A DNA stretch of 64,000 bases, taken from the NCBI GenBank assembly GCA_031761875.1, contig CP134492.1, positions 1,426,001-1,490,000 on the forward strand, written 5' to 3'. This document shows, piece by piece, positions 8,543 to 17,550 of the stretch. Both the position numbers and the translations under genes were made by a program. Every line of letters starts with the position of its first letter. Positions within the stretch are counted from its first letter, which is position 1. This DNA is from Bacillaceae bacterium IKA-2 (GTDB lineage: Bacteria > Bacillota > Bacilli > Bacillales > Anaerobacillaceae). Under the pieces are notes generated by a model that saw only the letters and a list, made by a program, of their open reading frames with translations, was not told the origin of the DNA and did not search any database.

Positions 8543-8586
8543 CAACACGAACGGACTTACGAAAATAGCTACTCCGTAAATTTCAA
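8543..8586 (+). pseudogene. Decayed copy of the 5' part of the following YqcI/YcgG gene
   Basis: These 44 bases match 8798-8841 inside the next coding sequence at 39 positions without gaps, and a weaker resemblance extends on both sides. The reading frame is not open. It looks like the relic of an old tandem duplication. Confidence 0.75.
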
Positions 8587-8754
8587 CTTTTGAGATGTTG
8601 TTAACTATACAAACGAAAATAAAGCTAGTAAGAATCATGTTAATGATCTAGTTCACTATATAACAAACAAATTGCTGGAATTCCCACAAGGACAAGGTCA
8701 ATTAGTTCTCAATATCCTGGCTAAAATGATAAAATATATTGTGGAGGAGATTTT

Positions 8755-9480
8755 ATGTCAACGAAACAACAAGCTCTATTAACGAAAGAGGATTTCTCAA
8801 CACGTACGGACTTACCAAAATGGCTACTCCGTGAATATCAAACATTTCACAATATAGTGACAGATAAAACGTTTCCTTGTCATTTTGGAATGGCTGGAGA
8901 GTTAAAAGGGGAATTACGTTATGGCTACATAACGCAAGAAGATTGGTCTAATTTACCGAAAACGTTAGAGGGTTTTTTAGATTTGTTTAAAGATCCTGAA
9001 CACAAACGTCATGGGTTATTTGTCTTTGTTGAACCTTTTCAAGTTGAAGGAAATCTAGAGCAATATCGCAAACAATTTTGGGATATTTTGCAGTATTTAC
9101 ACAAAGTCGACCCGATAGAATGGCCAGATAATGCTCCCCGTGATCCTGATCATCACCTATGGGATTTTCGGTTTGGTGGAGAACCAATTTTTGTATTTGG
9201 CAATGCACCAGCTTATAAGCAACGAAAGACACGCCATTTAGGAAACTCGATGGTACTTGGATTTCAACCTCGAAAAATTTTCCAAGGACTTGAAGGAACC
9301 GAAAAAGGTGGTATCATGTCCCGTGAGAAAGTTCGTGAACGAGTGGAAGTATGGGATCAATTGCCAAAGCATCCGGACATCAGTCATTTTGGCGATCCTG
9401 ACCATAATGAATGGAAACAATTCTTTATCGGTGATGATGTTGAGCCGTTAAAAGGAAAATGTCCTTTCAACCATAAATGA
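8755..9480 (+). CDS. YqcI/YcgG family protein (GntA-like haem enzyme candidate)
   Basis: A 241-residue cytosolic protein of the YqcI/YcgG family. It carries the family hallmarks FPCHFG near residue 40, WDFRFGGEP near 140, a histidine and arginine-rich GNAPAYKQRKTRHLGNS, and the C-terminal CPFNHK. One family member, GntA, is a haem-dependent N-hydroxylase, so haem binding is plausible here, but no biosynthetic neighbours support a specific pathway. GGAGGAG precedes ATG 8755. It appears to be transcribed alone and ends at a strong terminator. A degraded copy of its 5' region lies upstream. Confidence 0.88.
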   Translation: MSTKQQALLTKEDFSTRTDLPKWLLREYQTFHNIVTDKTFPCHFGMAGELKGELRYGYITQEDWSNLPKTLEGFLDLFKDPEHKRHGLFVFVEPFQVEGNLEQYRKQFWDILQYLHKVDPIEWPDNAPRDPDHHLWDFRFGGEPIFVFGNAPAYKQRKTRHLGNSMVLGFQPRKIFQGLEGTEKGGIMSREKVRERVEVWDQLPKHPDISHFGDPDHNEWKQFFIGDDVEPLKGKCPFNHK

Positions 9481-9494
9481 ATGAATTTCATTCA
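9477..9494. repeat. Solo repeat core overlapping a stop codon
   Basis: ATGAATGAATTTCATTCA begins inside the last codons of the YqcI/YcgG gene and contains its TGA stop. Confidence 0.7.
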
Positions 9495-9519
9495 AATAAA
9501 TATCAAATAAAACATTAAA

Positions 9520-9560
9520 CAACAAGAGACTTCTGCTTCGGCGGAAGTCTCTTGTTGTTT
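9520..9560. terminator. Terminator between convergent genes
   Basis: A long stem (AACAAGAGACTTC with GAAGTCTCTTGTT, loop about 10) is followed by GTTTTT. It ends the YqcI/YcgG gene. Confidence 0.85.
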
Positions 9561-9570
9561 TTATGACTTA

Positions 9571-9622
9571 GGCGTTGTAAAAAAATAGACTGTCATACTG
9601 ATCCATTATTTTTTTGGAAATG
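9571..9622. repeat. Dispersed repeat, family E, intact copy
   Basis: The segment begins GGCGTTGTAAAAAAATA and ends TTTTTTTGGAAATG. It recurs at 52704-52825, where it is interrupted. In both places its right end is a few bases from the stop codon of a minus-strand gene. A-run and T-run arms can pair weakly. Confidence 0.7.
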
Positions 9623-9624
9623 AC

Positions 9625-9885
9625 TTAAACTCCTCTTATCATAATTGTTTTTGTTTCACGGAGAATCTGCTGTGCTTCTTCTAGTTGTTTTCGTTGCTCG
9701 TCTGATGCAGAGGCTAACAAATCATTAATTTCCTGGTCAATTTCTACCAACTGGTTCATGAGAAAAGGGAATTCTGTGGGATCATTTTTTTGAATCAACT
9801 TCACATCTAGTAATTCTTTATGAGCCTTTTCAATTGTATCCTTGGATTTAATTAAATAGTGGTCAACTTGCTCTTTTTGAAGCAT
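9625..9885 (-). CDS. YtzC-like (DUF2524) small protein
   Basis: An 86-residue soluble, helical and probably coiled-coil protein resembling B. subtilis YtzC (DUF2524). It has a heptad-like QLVEIDQEINDLL, then DEQRKQLEEAQQ. There are no catalytic motifs or cysteines. GGAGGCGGG precedes the ATG. It is transcribed alone, with family-E repeat DNA starting 3 bases after its stop. The family has no known function. The assignment rests on length and pattern only. Confidence 0.6.
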   Translation of the reverse strand: MLQKEQVDHYLIKSKDTIEKAHKELLDVKLIQKNDPTEFPFLMNQLVEIDQEINDLLASASDEQRKQLEEAQQILRETKTIMIRGV

Positions 9886-9965
9886 TTTCCCGCCTCCATA
9901 TCAACTCTGACTATTTTATCATTATTTGTTTTGGAGCTAGCTTTTATACAAAGTAGAGAGTGCGT

Positions 9966-9990
9966 AAAATTCACAAGGTGTCTGACACCA
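9966..9990. repeat. Repeat with GGTGTCTGACACC palindrome, copy 1
   Basis: AAAATTCACAAGGTGTCTGACACC lies between the YtzC-like gene and the UPF0210 terminator. Related copies are at 54585-54612 and 56680-56735. Confidence 0.65.
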
Positions 9991-9992
9991 AA

Positions 9993-10018
9993 AAAAAGCT
10001 GTCACTTCGACAGCTTTT
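9993..10018 (-). terminator. Terminator of the ACT-UPF0210 operon
   Basis: On the minus strand AAAAGCTGTC pairs with GACAGCTTTTT with a 5-base loop and ends in a run of eight Ts, 14 bases beyond the UPF0210 stop. Confidence 0.9.
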
Positions 10019-10031
10019 CTAACGATCAACT

Positions 10032-11393
10032 TTAATTTATTAATGCTTGAAGTGGAGCGGGGATTCTGCCACCGCGACGAATGAACTTATCTGAACTAAA
10101 TGGATTAACTCCCATAACAGGGGCACGACCGAGAAGGCCACCAAATTCAACCATGTCGCCTTCTTTTTTACCCGGAATAGGGATGACGCGAACAGCAGTT
10201 GTTTTTTTGTTAATCATCCCAATTGCAGCTTCGTCAGCGATTATTGCCGATAAAGTAGCGGCAGTCACATCACCTGTGAGGGCAATCATATCAAGGCCAA
10301 CAGAACAAACACAAGTCATCGCTTCAAGCTTTGATAAAGTTAATGCACCATCAACAATTCCTTTAATCATGCCGTTATCTTCACTTACAGGGATAAATGC
10401 ACCACTTAAACCACCAACATATGAACTTGCCATCGCACCACCTTTTTTGACGGCATCGTTCATTAATGCAAGGGCCGCAATCGTTCCATGGGTACCAACA
10501 CGCTCCAAACCGATTTCTTCGAGAATTTCAGCAACACTATCATTGATAGCATTAGTAGGAGCTAGTGATAAATCCATAATGCCAAAAGGAACATCTAAGC
10601 GTTCTGCAACGACTCGTCCAATTAATTCGCCGGCACGAGTAATTTTAAATGCTGTCTTCTTAATCACTTCTGAAACCTGGCCTAAGTCTGCATCTGGATA
10701 ACGACGCAAGGCATTAAGGACGACTCCTGGTCCACTAACACCGACATTTAGAACAACTTCACCTTCGCCTGAACCATGAAAAGCACCTGCCATAAATGGA
10801 TTGTCTTCGACAGGATTACAAAAGACAACGAGCTTTGCACAAGCTATCCCATTTTTATCTTTTGTTCGCTCGGCAGCATCTTTAATTATATGGCCCATTT
10901 GGGCAACTGCATCCATATTAATTCCTGTACGAGTTGTCGCAACAGAGACGGAAGCACAAACACGTTCAGTAACACTTAAGGCTTCAGGAAGAGCATCAAG
11001 TAACGTCTGATCGCCTTTGGAAATTCCTTTATGAACAAGAGCAGAGTATCCACCAATAAAATCAACACCAAGTTTAATTGCTGCTTTATCTAATGTTTTG
11101 GCTAGCTCAATTGCTTGTTCTTTCGTCGCATTTCCTAAAATTTCAGCGATAGGAGTAATGGAAATACGTTTATTAATAATCGGAATTCCGTATTCTTTTT
11201 CAACAGTTTCAGCAACACTTTTTAAATCTTTTGCATAGCTGGTAATTTTATCATAAACTCGTTTGTTCATTTTTTCAAAGTCTGAATCACCACAATCAAG
11301 AAGGCTTATTCCCATCGTAACAGTACGAATATCAAGACTTTCCATTTGTACCATTTTGATCGTTTCTTGCATTTCCGAAAGTGCAATATTCAT
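10032..11393 (-). CDS. UPF0210/DUF711 family protein (PFL-like fold)
   Basis: A 453-residue cytosolic protein of the UPF0210 (DUF711) family, which shares fold features with pyruvate-formate lyase but lacks the glycyl-radical signature. The biochemical role is unknown. The body is glycine rich, with family segments such as [19 protein letters not shown] and [15 protein letters not shown]. The ATG follows GAGGAGG. It lies 14 bases after an ACT-domain gene, a pairing that is widely conserved. The operon is headed by a glycine riboswitch, which suggests a role in glycine or one-carbon metabolism. That role is inference. Confidence 0.92.
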   Translation of the reverse strand: MNIALSEMQETIKMVQMESLDIRTVTMGISLLDCGDSDFEKMNKRVYDKITSYAKDLKSVAETVEKEYGIPIINKRISITPIAEILGNATKEQAIELAKTLDKAAIKLGVDFIGGYSALVHKGISKGDQTLLDALPEALSVTERVCASVSVATTRTGINMDAVAQMGHIIKDAAERTKDKNGIACAKLVVFCNPVEDNPFMAGAFHGSGEGEVVLNVGVSGPGVVLNALRRYPDADLGQVSEVIKKTAFKITRAGELIGRVVAERLDVPFGIMDLSLAPTNAINDSVAEILEEIGLERVGTHGTIAALALMNDAVKKGGAMASSYVGGLSGAFIPVSEDNGMIKGIVDGALTLSKLEAMTCVCSVGLDMIALTGDVTAATLSAIIADEAAIGMINKKTTAVRVIPIPGKKEGDMVEFGGLLGRAPVMGVNPFSSDKFIRRGGRIPAPLQALIN

Positions 11394-11407
11394 TTTAATT
11401 CCTCCTC

Positions 11408-11683
11408 TTAGACGCGATGCATTGCTTTAAATAGATCTTCTAGCTGAATGTTAATTTTTAAACCCATTTCTTGACTGATCGGTTGAAATTGTTCTTGAAG
11501 CTGCTCAAGGCTTTCAATTTCACTCACATCAACAAGCATCATCATCGTAAAGAAGTCTTGGAGGATCGTTTGACTTATATCAAGTACGTTAACGCTATTG
11601 TCTGCCAAAATATTAGTCACTTTTGCGATAATCCCAACTTGATCTTTTCCAATTACACTTACTACTGCACGTCTTTTCTCCAT
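11408..11683 (-). CDS. ACT-domain protein (UPF0237, GcvR-like)
   Basis: A 91-residue stand-alone ACT domain ([20 protein letters not shown], with the ligand-loop GKDQVGI). Such domains bind amino acids and control partner proteins; GcvR in E. coli senses glycine. A longer frame could start at 11731, but the ATG at 11683 follows AGGTGAT and gives the usual family length. It is the first gene after the glycine riboswitch and is followed by the UPF0210 gene. Glycine as ligand is inferred from this context. Confidence 0.88.
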   Translation of the reverse strand: MEKRRAVVSVIGKDQVGIIAKVTNILADNSVNVLDISQTILQDFFTMMMLVDVSEIESLEQLQEQFQPISQEMGLKINIQLEDLFKAMHRV

Positions 11684-11756
11684 TAATATCACCTCATATT
11701 TTTCTGTAGCCTTACACCCTCTTGACTCCACAAAGTATGAGAAAGAAGAGGGTTTT

Positions 11757-11789
11757 AAAAAAATAAAAAAGATTGGATTTATCCAATCT
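11757..11789 (-). terminator. Riboswitch-controlled terminator
   Basis: On the minus strand AGATTGGAT pairs with ATCCAATCT around a 2-base loop, followed by a long T-run. It lies between the glycine aptamer and the ACT gene. Its 5' arm can instead pair with a strand of the aptamer. Confidence 0.85.
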
Positions 11790-11831
11790 CACAAAGGGTA
11801 ATAGAATAACGTACATAAATATGTATTAGTT

Positions 11832-11905
11832 ACTCTTCTGTCCTTTTGCCTGAGATTGTGAATCCTTCGGCGCCACTATAAATAGTGGACTCTCCAGAAG
11901 CTGCT
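11832..11905 (-). promoter_or_regulatory. Glycine riboswitch, single aptamer
   Basis: The minus strand reads GGAGAG, a CCACTAT/ATAGTGG hairpin, then GCCGAAGGA, CAATCTCAGGC and AAAAGGACAGAAG, which are the conserved elements of the glycine aptamer. CTTCTG and CAGAAG form the P1 stem (11835-11840 with 11895-11900). Only one full aptamer is visible. It sits in front of a terminator and controls the ACT-UPF0210 operon. Confidence 0.92.
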
Positions 11906-12093
11906 CCTACAATAGTTTGATCCACTGCAATCATCGCCTGCTTTTATAGATAATTAAGAAAATAGTAACAGCTTTATTTTTAATAGTCAATAGAGGTTGT
12001 CAGGTTTTGATGAAACTCAGCGAATAAACAGCCAGATCAAAATAGAAAAGGGGAAGTGGCTAATTCTTTTCATTGAGCTCTAGTATCTTTTCA

Positions 12094-13323
12094 TTATTCA
12101 TGTAGTTCTCGCACTTGTTGGTCTGTAGGTAAGAAAAAAGTTAGCAGTCCAAGAAGTGGTAATGAAACTACGAAAAGCATTGTACTAGTTAAACCGAAAG
12201 TGTCGGCAGCTATTCCTAACGCTACGGAGCCTAACGCACCCATGCCAAAAGCTAACCCAACAATGAGTCCAGAGACCATTCCAATTTTACCTGGAACAAG
12301 TTCTTGGGCATAAACAACAGAAACAGAGAAACTAGACAAAAGGATAAAGCCAATGGCTGCAAGGAGTGGGTAAGTAAGAATTGCTCCTGCATGTGGTAAG
12401 TATAGGGCAAGAGGCGCAGAGCCTAGCATAGATAGTAATAGCACATTTCGTTTGCCATATTTATCTGCTAACGGTCCACCAGCAAACGTTCCTATTGCTC
12501 CTGATGCTAAAAAAATGAAAATATAGATTTGGGATTGTTGAATTGATAAACTAAACTGCTCAATAATGTAAAAGGCATAAAAGTTTGTAATGCCTGCATG
12601 AAACCAAGAGCGAGCAAAAACTAAAAAAATTAGTAGAGTGATTGCAAATATAATGATTTTTTTCTTTTTCGGATTATATTTCATTTCCTTTTTTTGAATT
12701 AACTTTCTCTTTGCGATAATTTGTATTTGCTCTGAATACCAGCGCGCAATATAAATTAAAAGAACAACTGCTAATGCAGCTACAAGGGTAAACCAAATCG
12801 CACCGAATTGACCTAATGGTACTAATATTAATGCGGTTATTAATGGTGCAAGTGCTTGTCCGGCATTTCCACCCACTTGATAAATTGATTGAGCAAGTCC
12901 TCGTCGGTTTCCAGCAGCCATATAGGCAACGCGTGAACCTTCAGGGTGAAAAGTTGCTGAACCTAAGCCGATAAAAATAACTGAAGTAATAATCATCCAA
13001 AAAGATGGTGCAATAGCTAAGCCTAGGACACCTAGAAATGTAAAACAAAGACCAATCGGTAGTGCGTATGGTGACGGTTTTTTATCCGTGTAAAGTCCAA
13101 CAACAGGTTGTATTAATGACGAGGTTAAATTTAAAGCAAAAGCAATTAAACCAAGTTGCGTAAATGTAAGCCCCATCGATTGTTGCAAAATTGGAAACAT
13201 TGCCGGTACGACAGCTTGGATTGAGTCATTCAGTAAATGGACCAGGCCGATAATAAATAAAATATTATACATTGTTTTTTGTTCTGGAGCAGCGCCTACC
13301 TGCTTAGTTTGTTGTAAAGCCAT
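12094..13323 (-). CDS. MFS exporter of the fosmidomycin-resistance (Fsr) type
   Basis: A 409-residue major facilitator with about 12 helices. Family features are LVHLLNDSIQAVVPAMFPIL in helix 1, the loop VGLYTDKKPS between helices 2 and 3, and SATFHPEGSRVAY in helix 5, all characteristic of Fsr drug exporters. A longer frame starts at 13368, but the ATG at 13323 has AAAGGAGAG at good spacing. It is transcribed alone toward the riboswitch. An inverted repeat at 13438-13467 lies upstream. The substrate is unknown. Confidence 0.85.
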   Translation of the reverse strand: MALQQTKQVGAAPEQKTMYNILFIIGLVHLLNDSIQAVVPAMFPILQQSMGLTFTQLGLIAFALNLTSSLIQPVVGLYTDKKPSPYALPIGLCFTFLGVLGLAIAPSFWMIITSVIFIGLGSATFHPEGSRVAYMAAGNRRGLAQSIYQVGGNAGQALAPLITALILVPLGQFGAIWFTLVAALAVVLLIYIARWYSEQIQIIAKRKLIQKKEMKYNPKKKKIIIFAITLLIFLVFARSWFHAGITNFYAFYIIEQFSLSIQQSQIYIFIFLASGAIGTFAGGPLADKYGKRNVLLLSMLGSAPLALYLPHAGAILTYPLLAAIGFILLSSFSVSVVYAQELVPGKIGMVSGLIVGLAFGMGALGSVALGIAADTFGLTSTMLFVVSLPLLGLLTFFLPTDQQVRELHE

Positions 13324-13437
13324 AATTAGTCTCTCCTTTAATTGGTGTTCAAAAAGTCCGGTAATCATAAACGCGCCAAATGCCAGCGTTGGAATTATTT
13401 TTTTGTTTACGTATTTTTAGCAATAATTTCTTATAAT

Positions 13438-13467
13438 TTTAGCACTTTATGCCAAGTTGGTGCTAAA
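13438..13467. promoter_or_regulatory. Inverted repeat between divergent genes
   Basis: TTTAGCAC (13438-13445) and GTGCTAAA (13460-13467) are separated by 14 bases, between the MFS gene and the exonuclease gene. This could be an operator for either; TATAAT-like sequence lies beside it. Confidence 0.4.
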
Positions 13468-13629
13468 TATTTTTATGGGAGAATTCGAAAAGGTAGAATA
13501 ATTGCCTAAGAGTTAACTTTCATCTATGAATTTTGTAATAAGTTTGTTAACATCTTATTTATGAGTCGTAAATTATCGAATACAGCTCAAAAATTAAAAC
13601 TCAAAACTAGTAAACTGGAGCTGATTTAT

Positions 13630-14541
13630 TTGTCCAATAAAGATACATTAATGATTATAGATGGTATGGCTCTACTTTTTCGAGGCTATTATGCGACCTC
13701 ATATAGTGGTTACATAATGAAAACAAGTAAAGGTGTCCCAACAAATGCTATTTATGGCTTCGTCAAATATATGCAAGATGCGATCCGTACTTTTGGGCCA
13801 ACTCACCTGCTTTGCTGCTGGGATATGGGCGCGCGTACGTTTCGTAATGAGCTTTATCCGGCGTATAAAGCTAATCGAGGTGAACCACCAGAGGAGTTAA
13901 TTCCTCAATTTGACTTAGTGAAAAAGGTTGTCGCAAGTTTTAATATTCCTAACGTTGGCGTAGTCGGATACGAAGCAGATGACTGTATTGGTACGATAGC
14001 AAAAAAATATAGTCGCGAATTAAAAATCCAAATTTTAACAGGCGATCATGACACTCTACAACTTGCTGAGGAAAACATTCATCCAATTATTATGAAAAAA
14101 GGGATGTCAAACTATGAAGTATATACTGTTGAAAAGATTAGTGAGGTAAAAGGGTTAACACCAATACAAATGATTGATTTAAAGGCGCTGATGGGTGATC
14201 CTAGTGATAATTTCCCAGGGGTTAAGGGAATAGGTGAAAAAACAGCAACAAAGCTGTTAAAAGAGTTTGCAACAATTGAAGGGATCCTCGAAAATTTACC
14301 AGGCTTACCAAAAGGAGTTCGTACGAAAATCGAAACTGAGTTAGATATGTTGTTTTTATCTCGAAAACTAGCAGAAATTGATTGCCATGTCCCACTTGAG
14401 ATTGACATAAACGAATGTATTCGTAACATTGAGGTAGATAAAGTGACGACAATGTTAGTAGCAGAGCTAGAGTTTGAACGCCTTTTGAAAGATGGGCAGT
14501 TTCTCGAAGGTTTACAATACAATGTACAACCATTAGTTTAA
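13630..14541 (+). CDS. 5'-3' exonuclease (YpcP-like)
   Basis: A 303-residue homologue of the 5'-3' exonuclease domain of DNA polymerase I, stand-alone as in B. subtilis YpcP. It has the PIN-like metal-binding motifs LMIIDGMALLFRGYYA, YEADDCIGTIA and TGDHDTLQL, and a helix-hairpin-helix DNA-binding region DNFPGVKGIGEKTATKLL. The predicted start is TTG 13630 behind GGAG. An upstream ATG at 13561 would add 23 residues not expected in the family and has no ribosome site. It would act in RNA-primer removal and DNA repair. Confidence 0.9.
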   Translation: MSNKDTLMIIDGMALLFRGYYATSYSGYIMKTSKGVPTNAIYGFVKYMQDAIRTFGPTHLLCCWDMGARTFRNELYPAYKANRGEPPEELIPQFDLVKKVVASFNIPNVGVVGYEADDCIGTIAKKYSRELKIQILTGDHDTLQLAEENIHPIIMKKGMSNYEVYTVEKISEVKGLTPIQMIDLKALMGDPSDNFPGVKGIGEKTATKLLKEFATIEGILENLPGLPKGVRTKIETELDMLFLSRKLAEIDCHVPLEIDINECIRNIEVDKVTTMLVAELEFERLLKDGQFLEGLQYNVQPLV

Positions 14542-14552
14542 TGATAAAAAGA

Positions 14553-14592
14553 TTGAGAAGCGAGGTTGCCATCGTGTAGCTTCGTTTTTTTT
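14553..14592 (+). terminator. Weak terminator of the exonuclease gene
   Basis: GAAGC and GCTTC form a short stem with a long loop, followed by eight Ts, 12 bases past the stop codon. Confidence 0.5.
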
Positions 14593-14974
14593 GTGGAATT
14601 CGCTATATAGGTGCCTATGTCGGTATTAAGGTCAAAAGTCAAGTGATAAACATCATGAATCCAAAAAAAATTATTACCAATTCTTATTACTAGATGATAA
14701 ATGTCACTTGCAATTGTTGTCCTAAATTGGTACGATTTTATACGTACCATAGGAATTAAGAATTATTACCAGGTCATAATAAAAGCAGAAGCTAGTGGGT
14801 AGAGCTAGACAAAGACTCTTGATAGCTTCGAAAAAAACTTTAGTGGAAGTCAGATTCTATCTGATTAGTCCCTAAAGAATAGTGAAATCCTAACAAAGCA
14901 TATGTTTTGAGGTAGGTTACTCATCGTTTGAAGATAAGGATAAAATTTCTGTTTTAAATGAAGGGGAGATATAA
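14593..14974 (+). other. Structured 380-bp spacer before the nitronate monooxygenase gene
   Basis: No gene is visible. The spacer contains a perfect inverted repeat TGGTACG/CGTACCA (14728-14749), an imperfect dyad CAAGTGA/TCACTTG (about 14639-14710), and a hairpin GAAGCTA/TAGCTTC (about 14788-14829). It could hold an operator and a leader RNA, but it does not match a riboswitch class I know. Confidence 0.4.
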
Positions 14975-15940
14975 ATGAACATTCCACAATTAAAAATAGC
15001 TCATATGACACCAAAAATACCAATTATCCAAGGAGGGATGGGTATTGCTGTTTCATTAAGTGGTTTAGCTTCAGCTGTTGCAAATGCAGGAGGAATTGGG
15101 ATTATTTCTGGAACTGGTATTCCAATTGAAGAAATGAGAGGTCACATTCGTAAAGCTCGCCAATTAACAAACGGTGTTGGTTATATTGGAGTTAATGTTT
15201 TGTTTGCGATGTCAGATTTTGAAAATACAATTAAAGCTGCAATGGAAGAAAAAGTTGATTTTATCATATCAGGTGCTGGTATTTCTCGTGATATGTATCA
15301 ATGGGGGAGAGACTACGGTGTACCGATTATTTCTATCGTCTCTTCTGGCAAGCTAGCGCGGATTTCACAAAAACTAGGAGCAGTGGCAGTAGTTTGTGAA
15401 GGCTTTGAAGCTGGTGGCCATTTAGGAACGGATCGACCACTTTTTGATATTTTGCCAGAAGTACTAGAAGCAGTTGATATTCCTGTTATTGCTGCTGGTG
15501 GGATTTTGAACGGTGAAGATATTGCCAAAGCATTGGCAATGGGAGCCGCTGGAGTACAAATGGGGACACGTTTTGTGGCAAGTGTGGAATGTGATGCACC
15601 TGATATATACAAGCAAAAATACATTGATTGCCAAGAAGGGGATACGGTTCTTGTTAAAACAACTGTTGGACTTCATGGCAGGGCAATCAAAAATCGCTTA
15701 GTAGAGCGAATAAATAGATTAGAAAAAATTTATATTGCGAAGTGTAATTCTTGTTTAAAGAAATGTAATCATCAATTTTGTACTGCAGACAAATTAGTGC
15801 AAGCTGTAAGGGGCGATATTGAAGAGGGGCTCGTTTTCGCTGGCGCTAGAGTTCATGAAATAAAAGATATTTTGCCAGTTCAAGTAATCATTGATAATTT
15901 GATGGAAGCGTGTACCCGCAGATTAGCTGAGGATCAATAA
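14975..15940 (+). CDS. Nitronate monooxygenase family flavoprotein (FabK-like)
   Basis: A 321-residue FMN-dependent TIM-barrel enzyme of the nitronate monooxygenase / 2-nitropropane dioxygenase family. FMN-site segments are IIQGGMGIAVS near the N-terminus, GFEAGGHLG (the catalytic histidine region) near 150, and IPVIAAGGI and GAAGVQMGTRF in the phosphate-binding part. The C-terminal CNSCLKKCNHQFC cluster is usual in clostridial and bacillar members. AGGGGAG precedes the ATG. It oxidises alkyl nitronates or acts as a FabK-type enoyl reductase; sequence alone does not decide. It is monocistronic. Confidence 0.88.
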   Translation: MNIPQLKIAHMTPKIPIIQGGMGIAVSLSGLASAVANAGGIGIISGTGIPIEEMRGHIRKARQLTNGVGYIGVNVLFAMSDFENTIKAAMEEKVDFIISGAGISRDMYQWGRDYGVPIISIVSSGKLARISQKLGAVAVVCEGFEAGGHLGTDRPLFDILPEVLEAVDIPVIAAGGILNGEDIAKALAMGAAGVQMGTRFVASVECDAPDIYKQKYIDCQEGDTVLVKTTVGLHGRAIKNRLVERINRLEKIYIAKCNSCLKKCNHQFCTADKLVQAVRGDIEEGLVFAGARVHEIKDILPVQVIIDNLMEACTRRLAEDQ

Positions 15941-15950
15941 AAATACAAAA

Positions 15951-15983
15951 AAACTAAGCGATTACTATCGCTTAGTTTTTTTT
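15951..15983. terminator. Bidirectional terminator
   Basis: AAACTAAGCGAT (15951-15962) pairs with ATCGCTTAGTTT (15967-15978), with Ts on the right and As on the left. It serves the convergent nitronate monooxygenase and MFS genes. Confidence 0.88.
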
Positions 15984-16047
15984 TGTAAGAAAAAAAGGGA
16001 GATTGATCTCTCGTTGAACAAATAGTGTTATGTAAACAAAAAATTAC

Positions 16048-17271
16048 TTAACAATTCGTCGCCAATTTATGGACCGTTTTTTCTGCAACGATTTCCTGAC
16101 GTTCGATTATTGACATTCTCCAAAGCAATCCGCTTGTGACGAGTAAGACGAGTAATGTTCCAATAAGAACTCCTGTCCAATGCCAATAGTGCCAAAATAA
16201 TCCTAAATAGAAACTACCAAGACTTCCGCCTATATAATATGAGGTGAAATAGATACCTGATGCAGAAGCTTTGGCAAAGAGGGCCTTTTGACTAACCCAA
16301 GCATTTAATGCTGAGTGGGCAAAAAAGAAGCCGAAACTCAATACTAATAAGCCCCCAATTATCGCAACCAGCGTGGTCATAAACATTAATAATGTCCCGA
16401 GAATCATTAAGGCAATTCCAATCCCGATTGTTGTTTTTTGAGACCAAGTTGTCGCAGCTTTTCCTGCAAGTGTTGAGCTAATTGTTCCGGGTAAATACGT
16501 TAAAAAGAGCACCCCAATTAATACGGTAGGTAGTGAAAATGGTGGTGCTGTTAATAAATAGGTTACATAATTGTATAAACCAACAAAAATGAAAAAGTGA
16601 AGTCCCCCTACTAAAAAAGCAAGCTGAAGTGTCTTGTTTTTTATATGAGCAGAAAAATCTTTCATCGCTTTATGGCGTTCAAATTTCCGCGTTTCAAAAT
16701 GGTCAGAAGATGGCAATAACTTATAAAATAATAGAAAAAATAGTAAGCTTAGAAAGCCGATAAAAATAAAAGCGATCCTCCAATTATATAAATCACTCAG
16801 GACACCACTTAGTACTCTACCACCCATACCACCGATCGAGTTCATACTAATGTAAATACCGATAGCAACACTTAATGCTCGTGGGGAAAATTCTTCACCT
16901 ATGTAAGCAATCGCAATCGTTGGAATTCCAGCAATAAACACTCCTTGTAAAATTCGTAGCAATAAAAACATCTTAAAACTTTGGACAAAGGCAATTGAGA
17001 AAGTGACAAGTAATAATAAAATAATCGCAATCGTCATGACATTTTTTCGACCAATGGAATCGGAAATTGCACTATATAAAAAGAAGAAAATCGCCACTGT
17101 CAATAAAGATAATGAAACAGTTAAACTAGAAACTAAAGGTGAAACTGAGAATTCCTCACTAATTAATGGCAATATTGGCTGTGTGTAATATAGGTTTGCA
17201 AAAGCAATAAATGAAACTATTCCTAATGCAAATGAGGCGCGCCAAAATTTCTTTGATTTTAGTTCAATCAC
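16048..17271 (-). CDS. MFS transporter (YnfM-like)
   Basis: A 407-residue major facilitator with 12 predicted helices, similar to the YnfM group. It has YTQPILPLISEEF after helix 1, a DSIGRKNVM loop between helices 2 and 3, and RILQGVFIAGIPTIAIAYIGEE in helix 4-5. The start is GTG 17271 behind AAAGGATG. A LysR regulator lies upstream in the divergent direction, but an IS21 element now separates them, so the original shared control region is broken. The substrate is unknown; relatives export drugs or metabolites. Confidence 0.87.
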   Translation of the reverse strand: MIELKSKKFWRASFALGIVSFIAFANLYYTQPILPLISEEFSVSPLVSSLTVSLSLLTVAIFFFLYSAISDSIGRKNVMTIAIILLLLVTFSIAFVQSFKMFLLLRILQGVFIAGIPTIAIAYIGEEFSPRALSVAIGIYISMNSIGGMGGRVLSGVLSDLYNWRIAFIFIGFLSLLFFLLFYKLLPSSDHFETRKFERHKAMKDFSAHIKNKTLQLAFLVGGLHFFIFVGLYNYVTYLLTAPPFSLPTVLIGVLFLTYLPGTISSTLAGKAATTWSQKTTIGIGIALMILGTLLMFMTTLVAIIGGLLVLSFGFFFAHSALNAWVSQKALFAKASASGIYFTSYYIGGSLGSFYLGLFWHYWHWTGVLIGTLLVLLVTSGLLWRMSIIERQEIVAEKTVHKLATNC

Positions 17272-17550
17272 TTTGTATCATCCTTTAATAGTCATAGTTA
17301 TCATAGGTAAAGAACTTCTTTATTCATGATACAGTCGCCAAGTGTGAGTGATAAACTAAATTGGACAGTTTCCGCCAGATAAGAATGAACACTTATTTTC
17401 CAGGAGGAAGGGTAGCACTTCTATAGGTGATGGACCGTAGGGCCATCACCTATAGAAACAATTTCCTTTTCTCTATAAATTTAAAATAAGACCAAGACAC
17501 TGTATGATGATAAGTAGTTTCTTAGATTTTCAACAGTGTGGAGGAAAAAG

